Of a stretch of DNA of 8,627 bases, positions 5,653-8,627 are shown piece after piece; position 1 is the first letter of the stretch; each line of letters starts with the position of its first letter. The DNA is from Candidatus Peregrinibacteria bacterium. Its GTDB lineage: Bacteria > Patescibacteriota > Gracilibacteria > Peribacterales > Peribacteraceae. Made by a program: the position numbers and the translations under genes. Under the pieces are notes generated by a model. It made no database searches, was not told where the DNA came from, and saw only the letters and a list, made by a program, of their open reading frames with translations. Location of the stretch: positions 1 to 8,627 of the forward strand of contig DAOWDW010000091.1 of the NCBI GenBank assembly GCA_030638845.1, written 5' to 3'.

Positions 5653-6486
5653 TTACTTATTAAACTTTTCTGCCATCTTCTTAGCAGCTTTTTCCGCTGC
5701 TTCCATCCAGTCTTTGCCACTGCTAGCAAATATTATTCCTCTTGATGAGTTTACTATCGCACCAGTGCCGTCTGGAATAAATCCATGAAGTACATCATTA
5801 ATTGTTCCGCCTTGTGCTCCGTAACCTGGAATTAAAAATGGAACATGAGGCATAAGAGTTCTCAAATATTTCATCTCTTCTGGATAGGTAGCGCCAACGA
5901 CTGCACCTACGCAAGAAAGATTGGTTTCTGGTCCAAGACATTCAGAAGCCAAGCCTTCTACTAATTGTGCCATGCTTTCATGAACTACTTCATCCCCCAC
6001 TGGTAAATCTTGAAGTTCAACCGAACTTGGGTTGCTAGTTTTTACTAAAACAAATATTCCTTTGTCATTAGTTTTGCATCTTTCAATAAAAGGTTTAATG
6101 CCATCAGATCCTAAATATGGGCTTACTGTAAGTGCATCTACAGGACTTTCTTCATGTAAATATGCTTCTGCGTATGCATCGCATGTACTACCAATGTCAT
6201 TTCTCTTCCCATCTGCTATTACCAAAAGTCCATTCTCTTTTGCATATTCACACGTTTCCCAAAACACTTTCATCCCTTCCCATCCTAGTATTTCAAAATA
6301 TGCAAGCTGTGGTTTTACACAAGACGCTGTATCTTTTACTGCATCTATTATTCCTTTGCAAAATTCTAGCATTCCTTCTGGGTCACGAGAAATTCCTTCT
6401 GGAAGTTTTTGTAAATTAGGATCAAGTCCTACACATATAGGAGATTTTTCCTTTACGGCGGCAGTTAGGGCATCGGCGAAGTGCAT
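5653..6486 (-). CDS. pyrF: Orotidine 5'-phosphate decarboxylase (type 2)
   Basis: This cytoplasmic TIM-barrel enzyme decarboxylates OMP to UMP, the last step of de novo pyrimidine synthesis. The protein has 277 residues, the length of the longer subfamily 2 (mycobacterial-type) enzymes rather than the ~235-residue E. coli type. Visible active-site features are ICVGLDPN (17-24), K58 in CVKPQ, and the catalytic motif ADGKRNDIGST with D92, K94 and D97. The phosphate-binding end of the barrel shows GYGAQGG (221-227) and NSSRGI with R250 or its neighbour. The start is supported because MHFADAL leads into the first strand at the normal distance. No other pyr gene is visible in the window, so whether the pathway is complete cannot be judged. 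comM lies 92 bp upstream on the same strand, with a candidate promoter and an inverted repeat in the gap. Confidence 0.95.
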   Translation of the reverse strand: MHFADALTAAVKEKSPICVGLDPNLQKLPEGISRDPEGMLEFCKGIIDAVKDTASCVKPQLAYFEILGWEGMKVFWETCEYAKENGLLVIADGKRNDIGSTCDAYAEAYLHEESPVDALTVSPYLGSDGIKPFIERCKTNDKGIFVLVKTSNPSSVELQDLPVGDEVVHESMAQLVEGLASECLGPETNLSCVGAVVGATYPEEMKYLRTLMPHVPFLIPGYGAQGGTINDVLHGFIPDGTGAIVNSSRGIIFASSGKDWMEAAEKAAKKMAEKFNK

Positions 6487-6492
6487 ATGTGT

Positions 6493-6526
6493 ATTTTAGT
6501 GGAGAGTGATGGTTTGTGCCACTCTC
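6493..6526 (-). promoter_or_regulatory. pyrF promoter with overlapping inverted repeat
   Basis: On the minus strand TAAAAT (6493-6498) lies 6 nt before the pyrF ATG, so transcription would begin on the start codon. A weak -35, GTGGCA (6517-6522), sits 18 bp further upstream. The perfect 7-bp inverted repeat GAGAGTG...CACTCTC (6502-6508 and 6520-6526, 11-nt gap) fills the spacer and -35, so it could be an operator. It has no following T-run to act as a comM terminator. Confidence 0.45.
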
Positions 6527-6578
6527 TTTGAGAACGAAAGAAATGAAAGAAATTCTGTATAATATTTCCTTTATTTCT

Positions 6579-8078
6579 TTATTGTTCCACGTTTTGCCTA
6601 TATTGCAGTGCTTCTGCTATATGCGCAGTGCTAATGTCATTGTTTCCATTTAGGTCTGCAATAGTTCTAGCCACTTTTATAGTACGGTGATACCCGCGAG
6701 CAGAAAGCCCCATACGTGTTACTGCTTGTTTTAAAAGTGCTTGGCATACATCATCAATCTTACAAATAGCATCTATATGTTTAACATTCATTTCATTATT
6801 TGTTCGTATTTTTAAATGTTCAAATCTTTTTTGTTGTGCGTTTCTAGCAAGTAAAACCCTTTTTAATATTTCTTCACTGGTTTCTGTTCCCTCCGCGGGA
6901 GCTTTTTGTAAATCGTCTATGTCTACTGGTTCTATATCTATAGTCATATCTATTCTATCTAGCAAAGGAGCAGAAATTCTTCTTGCAATTTTAGTAGCAG
7001 AACCCGCACAAAATTTTGGAGGATTCATAGCAGCTACCATTATAAAATCTGCGGGGAATGTAACAGATCCTTGTGCACGAGTTATTGTAATTCTCCTATC
7101 CTCTAGTGGCTGGCGAAGCACTTCTAAAACTTGTGCAGGAAATTCTGCGAGCTCGTCAAAAAATAGAACTCCTTTATGGGCTAAACTTATTTCCCCCGGC
7201 CCAGGGACTTGTCCGCCACCAACTATACTAACTCCACTGGCAGTGTGGTGTACCATGCGAAACGGGCGACGCTTAATAAGAGGTGTATCTGCAGGAAGTC
7301 TATTTGCTACAGAATAAATTTGTGTAACTTCTATAGATTCTTCGGATGTAAGAGGGGGGAGTATGCCCTGAAAAGCACGGGCAAGGAGCGTTTTCCCAGC
7401 TCCAGGAGCACCGCTGAGTAATACATTGTGACCACCAGCAGCGGCTATCTCTAGGGCTCTTTTAGCATGCTGTTGCCCACGGACATCACTAAAATCTACG
7501 TAGTCATCTGCATCATCATTTGCACTGGAAGCAGGTGGTAATACAGGTGATGGTGCTGAATTCCCACAAAGAATATCTATCAATTCTAAAAGAGAATTAA
7601 CTCCCACTACTTCAAGATTTGGAATAAGCGCTGCTTCTGGTGCATTTACTGAAGGCACAATTATTCGTTTTAATCCGTGCTTTTTGCAGGCTATGGCACT
7701 GGAAAGGACACCAGAGATATGACGCAATCCACCATCTAGTGCTAGTTCACCTATAAAAGCAGATTCTTTTAAATAACTTTCAGGCACTTTTATAGATTTG
7801 TTTGCAATAAGTATTCCAACTGCAATTGGTAAATCGTATCTTGGACCGATTTTCCTTATATCAGCTGGCGCAAGATTAATAGTTATATCTTGTCCAGTTG
7901 TGGCTCTGTAGCCACAATTTCGTATTGCCATTTTTACACGACGACGACTTTCTTGTACGGCGGTATCTCCAAGACCAACAATATGCATTTTGCCTTCGGA
8001 GCCACAAAGGCCTACTTCTACGGTAATTTTTTCACTTTCTAGACCTACATTTGCAAAAGAAAATAGCTGAGCAAGCAT
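6579..8078 (-). CDS. comM: ComM/YifB-family Mg-chelatase-like AAA+ ATPase
   Basis: ComM-type proteins are hexameric AAA+ helicases that promote branch migration during natural transformation in other bacteria. The protein has 499 residues. The N-terminal ChlI/Lon-like domain (about 15-170) includes HIVGLGDTAVQESRRRV and the ITINLAPAD motif. A low-complexity Ala/Ser/Pro/Asp linker (174-193) precedes the ATPase domain. Walker A GAPGAGKT is at 223-230, Walker B VLFFDE at 304-309, the sensor-1 region VAAMNP at 348-353, an LLDRID Arg motif at 372-377, and sensor 2 in LSARGYHRTIKVART (458-472). After AAMNP the family normally has a Cys-rich loop (CPCG...CxC). Here it is shortened to PKFCAGSATKIARR, with one Cys. 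The start fits the family (MLAQLFSFANVGLE). The gene is divergent from yraN, a frequent neighbour in bacteria. Confidence 0.94.
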   Translation of the reverse strand: MLAQLFSFANVGLESEKITVEVGLCGSEGKMHIVGLGDTAVQESRRRVKMAIRNCGYRATTGQDITINLAPADIRKIGPRYDLPIAVGILIANKSIKVPESYLKESAFIGELALDGGLRHISGVLSSAIACKKHGLKRIIVPSVNAPEAALIPNLEVVGVNSLLELIDILCGNSAPSPVLPPASSANDDADDYVDFSDVRGQQHAKRALEIAAAGGHNVLLSGAPGAGKTLLARAFQGILPPLTSEESIEVTQIYSVANRLPADTPLIKRRPFRMVHHTASGVSIVGGGQVPGPGEISLAHKGVLFFDELAEFPAQVLEVLRQPLEDRRITITRAQGSVTFPADFIMVAAMNPPKFCAGSATKIARRISAPLLDRIDMTIDIEPVDIDDLQKAPAEGTETSEEILKRVLLARNAQQKRFEHLKIRTNNEMNVKHIDAICKIDDVCQALLKQAVTRMGLSARGYHRTIKVARTIADLNGNNDISTAHIAEALQYRQNVEQ

Positions 8079-8103
8079 GGTAGTTGAGGGAATAATTTAA
8101 TAA

Positions 8104-8164
8104 GAGTGTACGGAAGTACACCGTGTATTTCCAGTACTATAACTGGACGAACGTACACCTGTGT
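8104..8164. promoter_or_regulatory. Cluster of inverted repeats between comM and yraN
   Basis: Four palindromic sites are packed into 60 bp: GTGTAC-GGAA-GTACAC (8106-8121), the overlapping TACAC-C-GTGTA (8117-8127), CCAGT-ACTATA-ACTGG (8131-8146) and ACAC-CT-GTGT (8155-8164). The near-identical segments GTACACCGTGT (8116-8126) and GTACACCTGTGT (8153-8164) form a direct repeat 37 bp apart. The arrangement suggests operators controlling the divergent comM and yraN genes. Confidence 0.55.
8138..8143 (+). promoter_or_regulatory. Candidate -10 of yraN
   Basis: TATAAC matches the -10 consensus at five of six positions and lies in the centre of the CCAGT/ACTGG palindrome. Transcription would begin near 8150. 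A poor -35 (AGTACA, 8115-8120) is 17 bp upstream. A protein bound to the palindrome would cover the -10. Confidence 0.4.
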
Positions 8165-8622
8165 TGCATCATCGTTTTATGACAGATAGATGGCATGGTC
8201 GGGATTTAAATAGAAAGATTAGTAGATGTGCAAAATTTTGTGCATCTACCAATCAACCTAATAAAAAACAGCATTTAGTTATAGGAAAGCAGGGAGAACA
8301 AATTGCACAAAATTATTTGGTATCACTTAAATATGAAATAAGAGATACCAACATAAGAATAAAGCGAGACGAAATAGACATTATCGCATACGATCCATTT
8401 GATAACGTACTTGTTTTTGCAGAAGTTAAAACACGTTCGAAATATAGAGATGATTTATCCCCTTCTGTGAATATGACAACTAGTAAAAGAATAAAACTTT
8501 GTAGATCTGCGAGGCGTTGGGTATGTAATCACGCATACGATGGTGGCTATCGCATAGACCTAATTTATGTTGCAGGAGGAAAGGTTATTCAGCATGTTAA
8601 AGAGATGGAATGGATAGACTAA
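8161..8622 (+). CDS. yraN: YraN-family (UPF0102) predicted endonuclease-fold protein
   Basis: This is a small protein with the PD-(D/E)xK-type nuclease fold whose role is not firmly established. Visible motifs are GKQGEQIAQNYL (E46), RDEIDIIA (D73) and VFAEVKTR (E88 and K90). It ends in the family's YRIDLIYVAGGKVIQHVKEMEW strand pair. The family core starts about residue 39, so the N-terminus carries 30-38 extra residues rich in Arg, Lys, Cys and His that are not typical. The frame opens at GTG 8161. ATG 8179 in the same frame (MTDRWHGRD) is the more likely start and gives 147 residues. Neither has a Shine-Dalgarno sequence. The stop TAA is followed directly by ATG at 8623, which could begin another gene, but only five bases remain. 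It is divergent from comM. Confidence 0.88.
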   Translation: MLHHRFMTDRWHGRDLNRKISRCAKFCASTNQPNKKQHLVIGKQGEQIAQNYLVSLKYEIRDTNIRIKRDEIDIIAYDPFDNVLVFAEVKTRSKYRDDLSPSVNMTTSKRIKLCRSARRWVCNHAYDGGYRIDLIYVAGGKVIQHVKEMEWID

Positions 8623-8627
8623 ATGCA

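Noticed and set aside
5358..5729. Open minus-strand frame bridging the MBL-fold gene, the hairpin cluster and the end of pyrF
   Set aside because: It overlaps the ends of two real genes in another frame and reads through the terminator and palindromes. Its sequence shows no family signature.
1..8627. Recoding of UGA as glycine or tryptophan, considered because none of the nine complete genes ends in TGA
   Set aside because: All genes have full family length without in-frame TGA, and conserved Gly and Trp positions use GGN and TGG. A recoded genome would show many in-frame TGA codons.
8623..8627. Start of a further gene (ATG right after the yraN stop)
   Set aside because: Only five bases are available, so nothing can be supported.
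1..8627. CRISPR array, rRNA, riboswitch or insertion sequence
   Set aside because: No regularly spaced repeats, transposase motifs or conserved rRNA segments were found. No gene has a leader long enough for a known riboswitch.

Overview
The window is an AT-rich, gene-dense bacterial chromosome segment with ordinary housekeeping genes and one toxin-antitoxin pair. A member of the Candidate Phyla Radiation (Patescibacteria) fits best. This is an inference from four things: the metallo-beta-lactamase-like gene of a type common there, the short intergenic regions with compact hairpins, the lack of Shine-Dalgarno sequences before every gene, and standard genes found outside their usual operons. 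The standard code works throughout: all nine complete genes end in TAA or TAG.

Layout, left to right. On the minus strand lie the N-terminal part of a DinG-like DnaQ-family exonuclease (running off the left edge) and nusA. A divergent promoter region follows, then the plus-strand envelope genes lspA (prolipoprotein signal peptidase) and murA (first committed step of peptidoglycan synthesis). murA converges, with only 5 bp between, on a minus-strand tRNA-Arg(CCU). Next on the minus strand come a RelE-type toxin with its ribbon-helix-helix antitoxin (antitoxin transcribed first), a degenerate metallo-beta-lactamase-fold protein, pyrF (OMP decarboxylase) and comM (Mg-chelatase-like AAA+ ATPase). 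A second divergent region full of inverted repeats separates comM from plus-strand yraN, which ends just before the right edge.

No complete new system is visible. The most interesting signals are regulatory. (1) At least four genes have a -10-like hexamer only 6-9 nt before the ATG, which predicts leaderless mRNAs. (2) lspA and murA share a motif, TATACT, 3 nt, then AGCGATTACT, which suggests joint control of two envelope genes. (3) The antitoxin promoter has a near-perfect 16-bp palindrome between its -35 and -10. (4) The comM/yraN intergenic region holds several overlapping inverted repeats. (5) A perfect 32-bp palindrome lies in a three-hairpin cluster after pyrF. Two proteins are also unusual: ComM lacks the Cys-rich loop normally found after its sensor-1 motif, and the MBL-fold protein lacks its metal ligands.
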